DNA of 64,000 nt from JAAELZ01 sp965223465 (GTDB lineage Bacteria > Pseudomonadota > Gammaproteobacteria > Arenicellales > Poriferihabitantaceae): positions 3,038,001-3,102,000 of the forward strand of contig OZ245025.1 of the NCBI GenBank assembly GCA_965223465.1, written 5' to 3'. A program made the position numbers and the translations under genes. Shown here piece by piece: positions 34,422 through 43,237 of this stretch (within the stretch, counting starts at the first letter, position 1; every line of letters begins with the position of its first letter). The notes under the pieces are model-generated. The model searched no databases. It was not told the DNA's origin and saw only the letters and a list, made by a program, of their open reading frames with translations.

Positions 34422-35353
34422 CACAGACCATCAAAATTGGGACACGTAAAAGCCCTTTGGCGTTATGGCAGGCGTACTACGTGCGCGATGCTATCCTGCA
34501 ACACCACAAAAACGTTCAGGTTGAGTTGGTGGAAATCGTCTCCCAGGGGGATAAGCATCTTGAGACCCCGCTGGCTAAAATAGGCGGGAAAGGCCTGTTT
34601 CTTAAAGAATTGGAAACCGCACTATTGGACAAAGAAGTGGATATTGCGGTGCATTCGATGAAGGATGTAACGGTACACTTGCCCCAAGGACTGCATATTC
34701 CGGTTATTTGTGAGCGTGAAGACCCGCGAGATGCCTTTGTCTCCAATCACTATCAATCGCTGGCGAGTCTGCCTGACGGTGCAAAAGTGGGCACTTGCAG
34801 CTTACGACGAAAAAGCCAGATTGCCGCGCGCTACCCTAAGCTGGAGTTGATTGATCTACGCGGAAACGTCAACACGCGTCTGGCGCGCCTGGATAAGGGT
34901 GATTTCGATGCAATTATTCTGGCTGCTGCGGGTCTCAAACGGCTGGAGTTTGAAGCGCGTATTGCGGCCTTTATTGAACCCGAAGAAATGCTGCCCGCGG
35001 TGGGTCAGGGTGCAGTCGGGATTGAGTGCCGCATGGGCGATAGCACGGTAGAAAAATTGATTACGCCTTTGCACCACGCCGATACGGCAAGCCGGGTGTG
35101 GGCCGAGCGCGCGGCTAATGAAAAACTGGGCGGGGGGTGTCATGTGCCGGTTGCGGCCCATGCGCTCTTAAACGGCGAAGAGTTAAATTTACGCGCACTG
35201 GTGGCCACCGTTTCGGGCGAAACGGTATTGCAATGCGAATTTAGCGCGCATAGGGATGAGGCTTGGCAATTGGGGGAGCGTGCGGCGGTGGCGCTTATTA
35301 ATCAGGGTGCAGACGGCGTTTTAAAAGACGTGTACCGTGAGCTCGGTGGCTAA
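34418..35353 (+). CDS. hemC: Porphobilinogen deaminase (hydroxymethylbilane synthase)
   Basis: Condenses four porphobilinogens into hydroxymethylbilane. N-terminus IKIGTRKSPLALWQAYYV, then the substrate-binding IAVHSMKDVTVHLP, GTCSLRRKSQ, LIDLRGNVNTRL and the dipyrromethane cofactor cysteine in LGGGCHVPVAAHA. 311 residues, normal. It overlaps the YdjM-like gene upstream and hemD downstream, a normal hemCD arrangement. Confidence 0.97.
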   Translation: MTQTIKIGTRKSPLALWQAYYVRDAILQHHKNVQVELVEIVSQGDKHLETPLAKIGGKGLFLKELETALLDKEVDIAVHSMKDVTVHLPQGLHIPVICEREDPRDAFVSNHYQSLASLPDGAKVGTCSLRRKSQIAARYPKLELIDLRGNVNTRLARLDKGDFDAIILAAAGLKRLEFEARIAAFIEPEEMLPAVGQGAVGIECRMGDSTVEKLITPLHHADTASRVWAERAANEKLGGGCHVPVAAHALLNGEELNLRALVATVSGETVLQCEFSAHRDEAWQLGERAAVALINQGADGVLKDVYRELGG

Positions 35354-36122
35354 TCAGCTGAAAAATATAAAAGGTCAGGGTGTATTAATTACGCGCCCCA
35401 TTGCCCAGGCTGCTGCGCTTAAAAAACAGGTGTTCGAAATGGGGGGTATCCCCTATGTTTTTCCCACGCTGGAAATCAGCTATATTTCTGCTGCGGAATT
35501 ACAACCTAAACTTGAGCAGATTGAACCGGGGCAGATTTTAGTTTTTGTCAGCGTAAATGCGGTTAAGGGGGTGGTTAAGGCCATGACACCTCACATTAAA
35601 AGGTTGCTATCCACTACCTCCATAGCGGCTGTTGGCAAGCGCACGCAAGCGGCACTAGAAGCCGAAAATATGCAGGTAAGTATTATCCCGGATGAAAGTG
35701 AGCAAACTACTGAAGGGCTATTAAAGCATCCCGCTTTACAGAATTTGCAAGGACAGAAAGTGACTATCGTACGCGCACAATCGGGGCGTGAAACCTTGCG
35801 TGAGGAATTGCAAGCGCGCGGTGCACAGGTTGAATATTTGCAGGCGTATCAAAGCACGATCCCAGATCACTATAACGCCGTACCTATGCTCCAGGCCTTG
35901 CGATCAGGTGACATTCAGTTCGTGCTGCTTAGTAGTTACGCGGCATTTGCTAACTTGCTCATGATGCTGGGTAGCCAGGCAGAAACCTTGCTTAAACCAA
36001 CCTGCTTGATCGTGCCGAGCGTGCGGGTTGCTGGCAAAATTCAGGTTGAATGTGGTGCTCGGGTTGTGGTGGCTAAAGGTGCATCCAATGAGGTGATGTT
36101 GGATGCGATTGGTACAAGTTAA
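35337..36122 (+). CDS. hemD: Uroporphyrinogen-III synthase
   Basis: Closes and inverts ring D of hydroxymethylbilane to uroporphyrinogen III. A poorly conserved family, but the two-domain pattern is visible: GVLITRPIAQAAALKKQVFEMGG, VFVSVNAVKGVVKAM, AAVGKRTQAALE, PDESEQTTEGLLKHP, VTIVRAQSGRETLREELQARGAQVEYLQAYQ and FVLLSSYAAFANLL. It starts at GTG inside the end of hemC (17-base overlap). The usual downstream hemX/hemY genes are absent; an A+T-rich patch follows. Confidence 0.93.
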   Translation: MSSVANQLKNIKGQGVLITRPIAQAAALKKQVFEMGGIPYVFPTLEISYISAAELQPKLEQIEPGQILVFVSVNAVKGVVKAMTPHIKRLLSTTSIAAVGKRTQAALEAENMQVSIIPDESEQTTEGLLKHPALQNLQGQKVTIVRAQSGRETLREELQARGAQVEYLQAYQSTIPDHYNAVPMLQALRSGDIQFVLLSSYAAFANLLMMLGSQAETLLKPTCLIVPSVRVAGKIQVECGARVVVAKGASNEVMLDAIGTS

Positions 36123-36344
36123 ATATTGGGAAATGCTGCTATTTAAACGTGATTCAAGCTGGTTGACATCTTGAACTCTTTTGTTCGATAGCGGGAGAGA
36201 ATTGAATATGCTACCAAACCGGAAATGCTAAAATTATGGAAACCTTAATTAAATTCTTGTTTAACTAAAAGTGTTACATTTTGGACTTGAATTCACCGCA
36301 ATGGCCCATATCAGGGTTTCTGGGCCCCTGACTTTGTAAGCCGC

Positions 36345-36698
36345 TTGAATCAAATACTTAAGACAATAACGCTTACACTTTCCTTGTTATTGCTTAGTGC
36401 ATGCGGAGAAAAGGGCCGTGACCCTCAAGGACCATACAAAGCGTATTTAATACTACAAGATAAGTTTGGTACAGTTCACAATTTTTATCTCGGCGGTTAC
36501 CATGAATTAGTTGATTGCGTACAGGTTATTGAATCTGAAGTCAAAGCCTATGATATTGAAAATAGTGGTCGGTTTTACACAAATCTTGAAAAAGATTATG
36601 GAGGCTTCAAAACAGACGCTTTAACTGTTGAACACATCATTGTAGGTATAGAATGTATTAAGCATACACCGAATATTTTGAATGGTGGCGCTCATTAA
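36345..36698 (+). CDS. Small hypothetical lipoprotein
   Basis: A 117-residue predicted lipoprotein with TTG start: MNQILKTITLTLSLLLLSAC, lipobox LSAC with Cys20. The mature part has two Cys (VDCVQVI and GIECIKH) that could form a disulphide, and no domain I recognise. Composition is richer in A+T than the neighbouring housekeeping genes. First of three small genes in a patch between hemD and cmoB; the next gene starts 19 bases after it. Confidence 0.65.
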   Translation: MNQILKTITLTLSLLLLSACGEKGRDPQGPYKAYLILQDKFGTVHNFYLGGYHELVDCVQVIESEVKAYDIENSGRFYTNLEKDYGGFKTDALTVEHIIVGIECIKHTPNILNGGAH

Positions 36699-36717
36699 TA
36701 CTTAACGCATTCAAGAG

Positions 36718-37194
36718 ATGACAAATATTTCACTTGTCCCTCCCACTTTAGACTACTCAGTATTTAATAATAGTGAATTTATAGTTATCGATGGAGATCA
36801 GGGTTCTGGTAAAAGTACACTGGCTCAAAAATTAAAAAAGAAACTAGACGCAGAAGTTATTGAAATTGATAATTATCTACAGGGAAATAGCGCGTTATAC
36901 GTAGATCAAATAAATTATCGCGATTTATGCGCCGACCTTTCAAAAGTAAATAAAACGGTAATTGTGGAAGGAGTTTGTATGTTAAATATTTTGGAAAAAC
37001 TGAAGTTACACCACGATTTTTTGGTTTGTACCAAATTGATAGATAACGGCAGATGGTATTATTCTCCGTTTTTGGACGATCTGTCACAAAAATTACCAAA
37101 CTCTAGATTGAGCAAAGAAATCGCTCAATACTATAGACAATTTCAGCCTTTCAAAGCAGCAAACCTAGTCAGGGAATTATGTTTAGAGCCATGA
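36718..37194 (+). CDS. Uridine-kinase-like P-loop protein
   Basis: A 158-residue protein with Walker A GDQGSGKSTLAQKL at about residues 24-37, an acidic site EIDNYLQGN, and VIVEGVCMLNIL, a segment seen in uridine/nucleoside kinases and related P-loop kinases. It is short for a kinase and lacks a clear lid; the C-terminal part (ISKEIAQYYRQFQPFKAAN region) is helical. Possibly a small-molecule or RNA-end kinase; the substrate is not evident. A+T-rich like its neighbours, suggesting acquired DNA. Confidence 0.65.
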   Translation: MTNISLVPPTLDYSVFNNSEFIVIDGDQGSGKSTLAQKLKKKLDAEVIEIDNYLQGNSALYVDQINYRDLCADLSKVNKTVIVEGVCMLNILEKLKLHHDFLVCTKLIDNGRWYYSPFLDDLSQKLPNSRLSKEIAQYYRQFQPFKAANLVRELCLEP

Positions 37195-37289
37195 TTATAT
37201 GGTAGACCAAGCATACAGGATTTCCTTGGTTTCATTAGGTAATATTCTGCACTTATGCTAAAAATAATATTTGAATCTTAGGAGGTGTC

Positions 37290-37628
37290 ATGCTTGAATT
37301 TCTATACGTCACTGCATTTGTACTTTTGGTATCTGGCGCTGTCATTGGCGGTAAAATGGATCAAGGTCTCGCAGTTAACAGGGCACCCAATCCCACACTT
37401 ACAACTAATATCACCAGTCTCAGCGGTTTTGTTGGCATTATTTGGTTTGGTCTAGGCTTTTTCTTGTTTCAGTGGTGGTTACCATTACTCGCACTTCCAG
37501 TTTCTATAGCACTAAGTGCATTTATGGCTGTTTATGTATTGCGGTTGGGTTTCGCGCCTTTATGGGCCATGCTTATTTCAATCTTAGGCGTTGTACTAAC
37601 TATCTATATTTTGATTACCGTGATCTAA
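37290..37628 (+). CDS. Small hypothetical membrane protein
   Basis: A 112-residue hydrophobic protein with about four predicted helices (LYVTAFVLLVSGAVIGG; FVGIIWFGLGFFLF; WLPLLALPVSIALSAFMAVYVL; MLISILGVVLTIYILITVI). It is preceded by an almost perfect ribosome site, AGGAGGT at 37280-37286, four bases from the ATG. No family recognised. It is the last gene of the A+T-rich patch and is convergent with cmoB. Confidence 0.65.
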   Translation: MLEFLYVTAFVLLVSGAVIGGKMDQGLAVNRAPNPTLTTNITSLSGFVGIIWFGLGFFLFQWWLPLLALPVSIALSAFMAVYVLRLGFAPLWAMLISILGVVLTIYILITVI

Positions 37629-37694
37629 TATATCAACGGAGTAAAGATCATGGAATCAGCCAATATAATTTAATCTATCCAACAAAAACGAAAC

Positions 37695-38708
37695 CTACCT
37701 CAGTTTGCGCGCAGATATGAAAACACGCCTAGGTGCAGGATAACCCTCAACGGTTAAGCTGGGATTGTCCTGGTCTAAGCAATGTTCTAGCGATTCGGAA
37801 TCAATCCACTCGGTTTTTCGTTGCTCGGTGAGCAGCGTGGGGCTCTCATCAATCACGCGAATATCAATAAATCCAGCACGTGCCAGCCAATCACACAGAA
37901 TTTTGCTGTTGGGTATAAACCAGACATTGCGCATTCTGGCGTAGCGGTCTTTTGGCACCAGTACTTCACCGTATTCGGCTGGAATCACCAGCGTTTCCAG
38001 TAATAATTCACCACCGGGTTTCAGGCACTGTTTAAGCTCGAAGAGGTGATCGAACACCGAACGGCGGTGATGCAGTACGCCCATGGAAAACACGCTGTCG
38101 AAACAGTGCATCTTTTTGGGTAAATCTTCCAGGCGCAATGGCAGTACTACGTGTTTAAGTTCGGGTTGTGCCCGCAGCGCATATTGTTTGATCAATAAAA
38201 ACTGAACGATGTACAACCAGCCCGGATCAATCCCAAGCACAGATTTGGCCCCCGCTGCCAGCATTCGCCACCCAAAATAACCGTTGGCGCACCCCACATC
38301 TAACACCGTTTTATCTTTAAGATCAATGTGTTGCTGGATGCGCTCCCATTTTAAGTCGGAGCGCCATTCGGTATCGATATCGATGCCAAATAGATGGTAA
38401 GGGCCCTTGCGCCAGGGCTTTAAGTTTTGGAGTACGCTAAATAGTTGTCGGTAATCGGCTTGATTCGGGTCGTTTGCGGTCGTGAGAGTGATGGCTTTTT
38501 GGTCCAACTCCAGAGAAATATTGTCTATTTCTGGAATATTTTGTAATCGTGTTACCCAGCCGGCTAAATCACCGTGCTTGAGTTCATCGAGTTCCTGCTT
38601 TATCCGGTCCGCAAAGGCGCTGACTTCACGGCATTCATCTTTTTGTAGCTGTTCAAGGAGCGGGTCGACGCTCAGCGCCTGATACAAAAAAGCTTTATCA
38701 ATGCTCAC
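37695..38708 (-). CDS. cmoB: tRNA U34 carboxymethyltransferase CmoB
   Basis: Transfers the carboxymethyl group of carboxy-SAM to 5-hydroxyuridine at the wobble position of tRNAs, giving cmo5U. 337 residues. Family features: a helical N-terminal domain; LKPWRKGPYHLFGIDIDTEWRSDLKWERI; SAM motif VLDVGCANGYFGWRML; GIDPGWLYIVQF, MGVLHHRRSVFDHL and YARMRNVWFIPN, all diagnostic for CmoB. Directly downstream of cmoA with a four-base overlap. Confidence 0.96.
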   Translation of the reverse strand: MSIDKAFLYQALSVDPLLEQLQKDECREVSAFADRIKQELDELKHGDLAGWVTRLQNIPEIDNISLELDQKAITLTTANDPNQADYRQLFSVLQNLKPWRKGPYHLFGIDIDTEWRSDLKWERIQQHIDLKDKTVLDVGCANGYFGWRMLAAGAKSVLGIDPGWLYIVQFLLIKQYALRAQPELKHVVLPLRLEDLPKKMHCFDSVFSMGVLHHRRSVFDHLFELKQCLKPGGELLLETLVIPAEYGEVLVPKDRYARMRNVWFIPNSKILCDWLARAGFIDIRVIDESPTLLTEQRKTEWIDSESLEHCLDQDNPSLTVEGYPAPRRVFISARKLR

Positions 38709-39442
38709 AATTTAAAGGCAATAAAAGAATGGAAATTCAGGCATTGGAACCAGTTTGTAGCCTGTGTAAAGCCCGCTTCAGCTAATCGCTGTAGGTGCGT
38801 GTTTTCAGTTTCAGGGATGAGTACTTCTTCAAGCGCTTGGCGCTTTTGGCTGATTTCCAGTTCGGAATAGCCATTGTGCTTTTTAAATTCGTAATACAGT
38901 CGCGTTAGGGTTGCATCTACTGCTGAATCTTCAAAGGCGAGTTTCTCTGATAATAGCAATATACCGCCGGGTTGCAGACCATCGGCTATTTTCTTGAGTA
39001 ATGCGAGCCGTTTTGCGGGTTCCACAAATTGCAGGGTGTAATTCATGACTACCATGCTCGCGTTTTGAATTACGGTTTTACTGATGTCTTCACACCGAAG
39101 GATGGTGTTGAGCTTATTATTGGAAGCCATCGACGCGAGATTGTGTTCACAGGCCTTGATCATGGCGGGTGAATTATCCACCCCGATGAGTTTGCAGGGT
39201 ATATTTAAACGATCATACATCGCCATCAAGCCCGTACCAAGTGAACAACCCAGATCATATACCCGTGTATCGGCTTTTACGTGTTCGGCTGCCAGCACAC
39301 CAGTCATCGCAATTACCGAGGCGTAACCTGGCACTGATCGACGAATCATATCGGCAAACACAGCGGTCACCTGTTCATCAAACTGGAAGCGTTCAATATT
39401 GGAAGCCAGAGAGGTGTATAGTTTGTCGGTAGAGGTACTCAA
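38705..39442 (-). CDS. cmoA: Carboxy-S-adenosyl-L-methionine synthase CmoA
   Basis: Makes carboxy-SAM from SAM and prephenate for the cmo5U tRNA modification. The core shows FDEQVTAVFADMIRRSVPGYASVI, VYDLGCSLGTGLMAMYDRL with the SAM site, GVDNSPAMIKACEHN and MVVMNYTLQFVEPAKR. The start is uncertain: no ATG lies before the domain. A TTG at 39442 places the N-terminus (STSTDKLYTSLASNIERF) at the family position; a GTG at 39478 would add 12 hydrophobic residues. It pairs with cmoB. Confidence 0.93.
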   Translation of the reverse strand: MSTSTDKLYTSLASNIERFQFDEQVTAVFADMIRRSVPGYASVIAMTGVLAAEHVKADTRVYDLGCSLGTGLMAMYDRLNIPCKLIGVDNSPAMIKACEHNLASMASNNKLNTILRCEDISKTVIQNASMVVMNYTLQFVEPAKRLALLKKIADGLQPGGILLLSEKLAFEDSAVDATLTRLYYEFKKHNGYSELEISQKRQALEEVLIPETENTHLQRLAEAGFTQATNWFQCLNFHSFIAFKL

Positions 39443-39739
39443 AATAGCGAAAATTATGCAGATATGGGTTGATGACACGGACAGCCAAGCCTGATATTTG
39501 GTCTGGCCTACGAGTATAGTATTTTAAACGTCTGGGAACGGCTAAGCCGGAAAAAAGGCGTAGGCTGGCATACATTATTGCGCTAGTGAGGTGCCCGAAT
39601 TTGGATAAATCTGGGCTAAGGTGCGCACTACGCTATTTCAATATCAGCAAAAGCCCCTATTTAAAGCCTAAATAAATACTGGCACTCAGTGCTTTGGACG
39701 ACTATTATATTTACTGGAAAAATAAATTTGCGTTAAATC

Positions 39740-40582
39740 ATGAAAAGAACAACGACTCGTAGCAGACATATTGATGACAGACGAGGCCGTCGTATGCGAA
39801 GGAGTTTCGCCGGTGGGGGTTTGGGTACCATCATTTTACTGGTCGCTGCCCTCATGTTTGGTTTTAATCCCCTATCTTTTCTGGGTTTAGACGGTGGCAG
39901 CGGTGGTTCAACGTCAAGCAACTCTTCTGCACCAGGCGTGGATGATGAGAAAAAGGCTTTTGTCTCGCAGGTATTGGGTGAGACCGAGCAAGTATGGTCT
40001 GAGTTATTTAGCCAAATCGGCAAGCGTTACCAGCCCCCAACTATGGTGCTGTTTTCTGGCTCAACTGCATCTGCATGTGGTTATGCACAAGCTGCAATGG
40101 GCCCATTCTACTGCCCGGGAGATCATCAGGTTTATATCGATTTTAGTTTTTATAACGAACTGCAAAATAAATTTGGTGCTACGGGTGATTTTGCGCAGGC
40201 GTATGTGGTGGCGCATGAAGTCGCACATCATGTGCAAACCTTGCTGGGCCTTTCTGAGCGTGTCAATGCGATGAAAGCGCGTGCGGGCAAGGCGGAGCAA
40301 AATAGGCTATCAGTTCGGTTTGAATTGCAAGCAGATTGTTTGTCAGGTGTGTGGGCACACAATACCCATAAACGCTTTGGTACCCTGGAACAGGGTGATA
40401 TCGAAGAAGCCCTGCGTGGCGCTTCGGCAATCGGCGATGATGCTATTCAGCGCAAAACTCAGGGTTACGTGATACCCGATAGTTTTACCCATGGCTCAGG
40501 CAAGCAGCGAGCATACTGGTTTATGGAAGGGTTCAAGAGTGGTCAGATGACTTCCTGCGATACTTTTTCCAGCAACATTTAA
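39740..40582 (+). CDS. YpfJ-family putative zinc metallopeptidase
   Basis: A 280-residue protein with short basic N-terminus RRGRRMRRSFAGGG, one transmembrane helix (LGTIILLVAALMFGFNPL), a Gly/Ser linker, and a neutral zinc metallopeptidase domain with ACGYAQAAMGPFYCPGDHQVYIDFSF, HEVAHHVQ (HExxH) and RFELQADCLSGVWAHN, the third ligand region. This is the KPN_00227/YpfJ (PF04228-like) family. Substrate unknown. Stands alone between cmoA (divergent) and the TehB-like gene. Confidence 0.92.
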   Translation: MKRTTTRSRHIDDRRGRRMRRSFAGGGLGTIILLVAALMFGFNPLSFLGLDGGSGGSTSSNSSAPGVDDEKKAFVSQVLGETEQVWSELFSQIGKRYQPPTMVLFSGSTASACGYAQAAMGPFYCPGDHQVYIDFSFYNELQNKFGATGDFAQAYVVAHEVAHHVQTLLGLSERVNAMKARAGKAEQNRLSVRFELQADCLSGVWAHNTHKRFGTLEQGDIEEALRGASAIGDDAIQRKTQGYVIPDSFTHGSGKQRAYWFMEGFKSGQMTSCDTFSSNI

Positions 40583-40710
40583 AAGTACTATGACATAGGT
40601 AAAGGCCTTGATCAAAGATAGATGATCGCGGGTGCTGGCTAAAGTTATCAGAGCGGCGACCAGCCTTTAGACAGAACAATATCTCTGAATACATTTGCTC
40701 GATCGGTTTG

Positions 40711-41280
40711 ATGTCTCAGCAGGATATCGATAAATGGAACAAAAAATACCAGGCCCGCAGCGGTTTGACAGATTTTGTTCCTGATCAAGAGTTTGTTCAA
40801 TATCAAGCTTGGTTACCGAATTCCGGCACAGCACTGGATTTGGCCTGTGGCGCAGGAAAGAATACCCTATTTCTGCTTGAGCATGGTCTGAACGTGACCG
40901 CAATTGATGGATCGGATGTGGGTTTACAGCGGATTCGAGAAGAGGCCGATAAAAGGGGCTTACTGCGAAACGCGGATATATTCCAAGCGGATCTCGATAC
41001 TTACCAACTTCCCATATCGCGTTTTGATCTTATCGTTGTGGTGCGTTATTTAAACCGTGAAATAATCAAAGATATTCGTGCTGCGCTTAAGCCAGGGGGC
41101 GTGCTTTTTTATAAAACCTTTAATCGTAATATTCTTAAATCAAGGCCCGGATTTAATTCCGCGTTTACGATTGAGACGAGTGAATTAATTGGGTTGTTTC
41201 CAGGCTGGATGGTGCTTGCAGATAACCAGGATGATCGTCACAGTGATAGTGCTTTTGCATTGCTCAAAAAGCCTGTTTGA
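40711..41280 (+). CDS. TehB-like SAM-dependent methyltransferase
   Basis: A 189-residue methyltransferase from the ATG at 40711 (a TTG precedes it directly). It begins DIDKWNKKYQARSG, as TehB-type proteins do; motif I is ALDLACGAGKNTLFLLEHG, motif II AIDGSDVGLQRI, and motif IV DLIVVVRYLNREI followed by ALKPGGVLFYKTF. TehB methylates tellurite/selenium-type oxyanions, but most proteins of this look have unknown substrates. Convergent with the ExeA-like ATPase, only 13 bases apart. Confidence 0.85.
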   Translation: MSQQDIDKWNKKYQARSGLTDFVPDQEFVQYQAWLPNSGTALDLACGAGKNTLFLLEHGLNVTAIDGSDVGLQRIREEADKRGLLRNADIFQADLDTYQLPISRFDLIVVVRYLNREIIKDIRAALKPGGVLFYKTFNRNILKSRPGFNSAFTIETSELIGLFPGWMVLADNQDDRHSDSAFALLKKPV

Positions 41281-41293
41281 CCCGTTAAGTTAA

Positions 41294-42571
41294 TCACTTT
41301 GATAACTCGACTGCCTGCTCTTTTTGGGACGGAATTCCCAATCTAAAGTCCAAATCTGCTTGTTGTTTGAATTGATCGGAAATCTTCCTTGTCTGCGGTT
41401 GTAACACGGGTTCTGTGGGCGCAGTGGTTTCGTCTAGTGTTTCCAGGCGTAAATCCTGATTATCCATGACCATTGGTGTTTTCTCCTCTGCTTCTACTCC
41501 TCCTTGCATTTCACCTCCCTCTTTTGCTTTTACGTCTTCTTGCTGCGTCATTTTCGTTTCCGTCTCCGTCTCCGTCTCCGACTTGGAGGGTGTCGTAAGC
41601 GATTGCAGTGAATCCAGTGTTGGTATGGCAGCTGATAACTGTGGCCAGTTTTGATTTAGCCAACCCCGCCATTTATCCTGATACAGGCTCGCCAGCGTAG
41701 TTAGTAACAGGATGACAGCAAGTGCGGGTAGCCAGCGAGGCCATAAACGTTCGGGCTCGGAGTGCATCACAGGCAATGCTTCTTTGGCCGCAATTTTGAC
41801 AATATTTGGGGTGACTTCATGAACGCCCATACTGTATGCGCCGATCAGAGCGCGATCACACAACAGGTTGATTAGTCTGGGTGTGCCGTCGGTTAATTTA
41901 TGTATAATTTTTGTTGCACTTTTACTAAACAGGCGTCTTTCACAACCCGCGATTTTTAATCGGTGCCGAATGTACGCGTCGGTTTCTCCACTTTCTAAGG
42001 TGCCGAGATGATAGCGGCTAGTAATGCGTTGCGCGACCTGGCGCATATCGTGTTCGGCCAATAGTTCTGCTAGTTCGGGCTGGCCGATTAGAACAATCCG
42101 GAGTAATTTTTGAGTGTCCGTTTCTAAATTGGTTAATAAACGAATCTGTTCAAGTGTGCGCTTGGGCAAGTTCTGCGCTTCGTCAATTATTAAAATGGTA
42201 TGACGTCCCGCAGCGTGCGCTGCTAGCAATTTACGGTTTATAAGTTGGCTGAGCTCATTACTGGGTTGATGGACGTTAAAGGAAATATCCAGTTCTTGGC
42301 ATAAGGTTCTCAGCAAGCTCCGTTCACTAATACGGGGGTTGAGAATTAGCGCAACATCAATATCCTCAGGTATATTGTTCAGAATAAATCGGCAAGCCAT
42401 GGTTTTGCCCACGCCGACTTCACCGGTTAGTTGTACAAAACCATTCTTTTCGTTCAGCGCATAAAGCAGGTGCGCAATCGCCTCTTTATGGCTGTCACTC
42501 AAGAACAAAAAACGGGCGTCGGGGACGATTCCGAACGGTTTGCTATTGAGGCCGAAATGTTCCTGGTACAC
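41294..42571 (-). CDS. ExeA/GspA/MshM-like AAA ATPase with transmembrane helix
   Basis: A 425-residue protein with GTG start: AAA domain beginning YQEHFGLNSKPFGIVPDARFLF, Walker A TGEVGVGKT (about 49-57), Walker B ILIIDEAQ (about 126-133), VLIGQPEL, QRITSRYHLGTL and DGTPRLINLLCDRAL; then one transmembrane helix near 280-298 (WLPALAVILLLTTLASLY) and a Glu/Thr/Lys-rich tail with no peptidoglycan-binding domain that I can see. ExeA-type proteins help secretin assembly in type II secretion or MSHA pili. No gspB/exeB or msh neighbour is present. The tail contains a hexanucleotide repeat. Confidence 0.88.
   Translation of the reverse strand: MYQEHFGLNSKPFGIVPDARFLFLSDSHKEAIAHLLYALNEKNGFVQLTGEVGVGKTMACRFILNNIPEDIDVALILNPRISERSLLRTLCQELDISFNVHQPSNELSQLINRKLLAAHAAGRHTILIIDEAQNLPKRTLEQIRLLTNLETDTQKLLRIVLIGQPELAELLAEHDMRQVAQRITSRYHLGTLESGETDAYIRHRLKIAGCERRLFSKSATKIIHKLTDGTPRLINLLCDRALIGAYSMGVHEVTPNIVKIAAKEALPVMHSEPERLWPRWLPALAVILLLTTLASLYQDKWRGWLNQNWPQLSAAIPTLDSLQSLTTPSKSETETETETKMTQQEDVKAKEGGEMQGGVEAEEKTPMVMDNQDLRLETLDETTAPTEPVLQPQTRKISDQFKQQADLDFRLGIPSQKEQAVELSK
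41555..41580. repeat. CGTCTC hexanucleotide microsatellite inside the ATPase gene
   Basis: One CGTTTC followed by three perfect CGTCTC units and a partial one on the plus strand. On the coding (minus) strand it gives a Glu-Thr dipeptide run, ETETETET, in the periplasmic linker. The 6-base unit keeps the frame, so copy-number change would only alter linker length. Confidence 0.85.
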
Positions 42572-42664
42572 AGCTTGGTGCGGGTCGAATCAACATGCGG
42601 ATATCATATCATTAACGCACGTCGTGTTTTGTCTGCTTTCATCGCCTTAAGTCTGGCACAACAA

Positions 42665-43216
42665 CTAAAAGCGAACAGTCTCAATTTCCCAACTATGGGC
42701 GTTAACATGTAGCATCAAACAAGATGGGCCGTCATGCACCCGTGTTCTACCCGCTGCGCCCGGATTGGCCACCACCGGTGTTGTGCTATCGTCAACCGTA
42801 CAGATATGGGTATGACCATAGATAACTAACTGTACGTCTGGGTATTCCTCGCGTAAAGCGCGATGAATGATATGTATGTCACGGTCCCACATTCGGTGTG
42901 AGTGTTCCATCGTTAAAATGCCCCCCGGGAGTTTGAGTTCAACTCGATCCGGGATATCAACAAGTATATGCTGATCTTGCGGTGCCCAGGTGCTGGGTGC
43001 GTCATTATTGCCTTTAACAGCAATAACATGATTGAGCTTCGGTTTTAAAGCGTCTAGAGAAGTTGCACCCATGATATCTCCTGCGTGCAAGGCAATATCG
43101 CATTGCCCGATGAAGCGCTCAATGTCACAATTGAGATGTCCGTGGGTGTCAGATACGACGCCGATATCCAATGATTGGTATTCACTGAAATCGAGCGCTA
43201 ACTCGTAGTCAAACAT
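42665..43216 (-). CDS. MJ0936/YfcE-family metallophosphoesterase
   Basis: A 183-residue calcineurin-like phosphoesterase with the dimetal motifs in order: GVVSDTHGHLN, LHAGDIMG, AVKGNNDAP, MEHSHRMW, and IYGHTHICTVD followed by VVANPGAAG. Relatives hydrolyse phosphodiesters such as bis-pNPP and may act on cyclic nucleotides. The N-terminal 16 residues before DIGVVSDTHG are longer than usual, so the start could be internal. A frameshifted gene ends 21 bases upstream on the same strand. Confidence 0.9.
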   Translation of the reverse strand: MFDYELALDFSEYQSLDIGVVSDTHGHLNCDIERFIGQCDIALHAGDIMGATSLDALKPKLNHVIAVKGNNDAPSTWAPQDQHILVDIPDRVELKLPGGILTMEHSHRMWDRDIHIIHRALREEYPDVQLVIYGHTHICTVDDSTTPVVANPGAAGRTRVHDGPSCLMLHVNAHSWEIETVRF

Positions 43217-43237
43217 CAGTCCGTAACTCGTTTTATT

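Noticed and set aside
15176..41280. A tehA-tehB tellurite resistance pair
   Set aside because: The TehA-like channel (15.2 kb) and TehB-like methyltransferase (40.7 kb) are 25 kb apart and each family has many members unrelated to tellurite.
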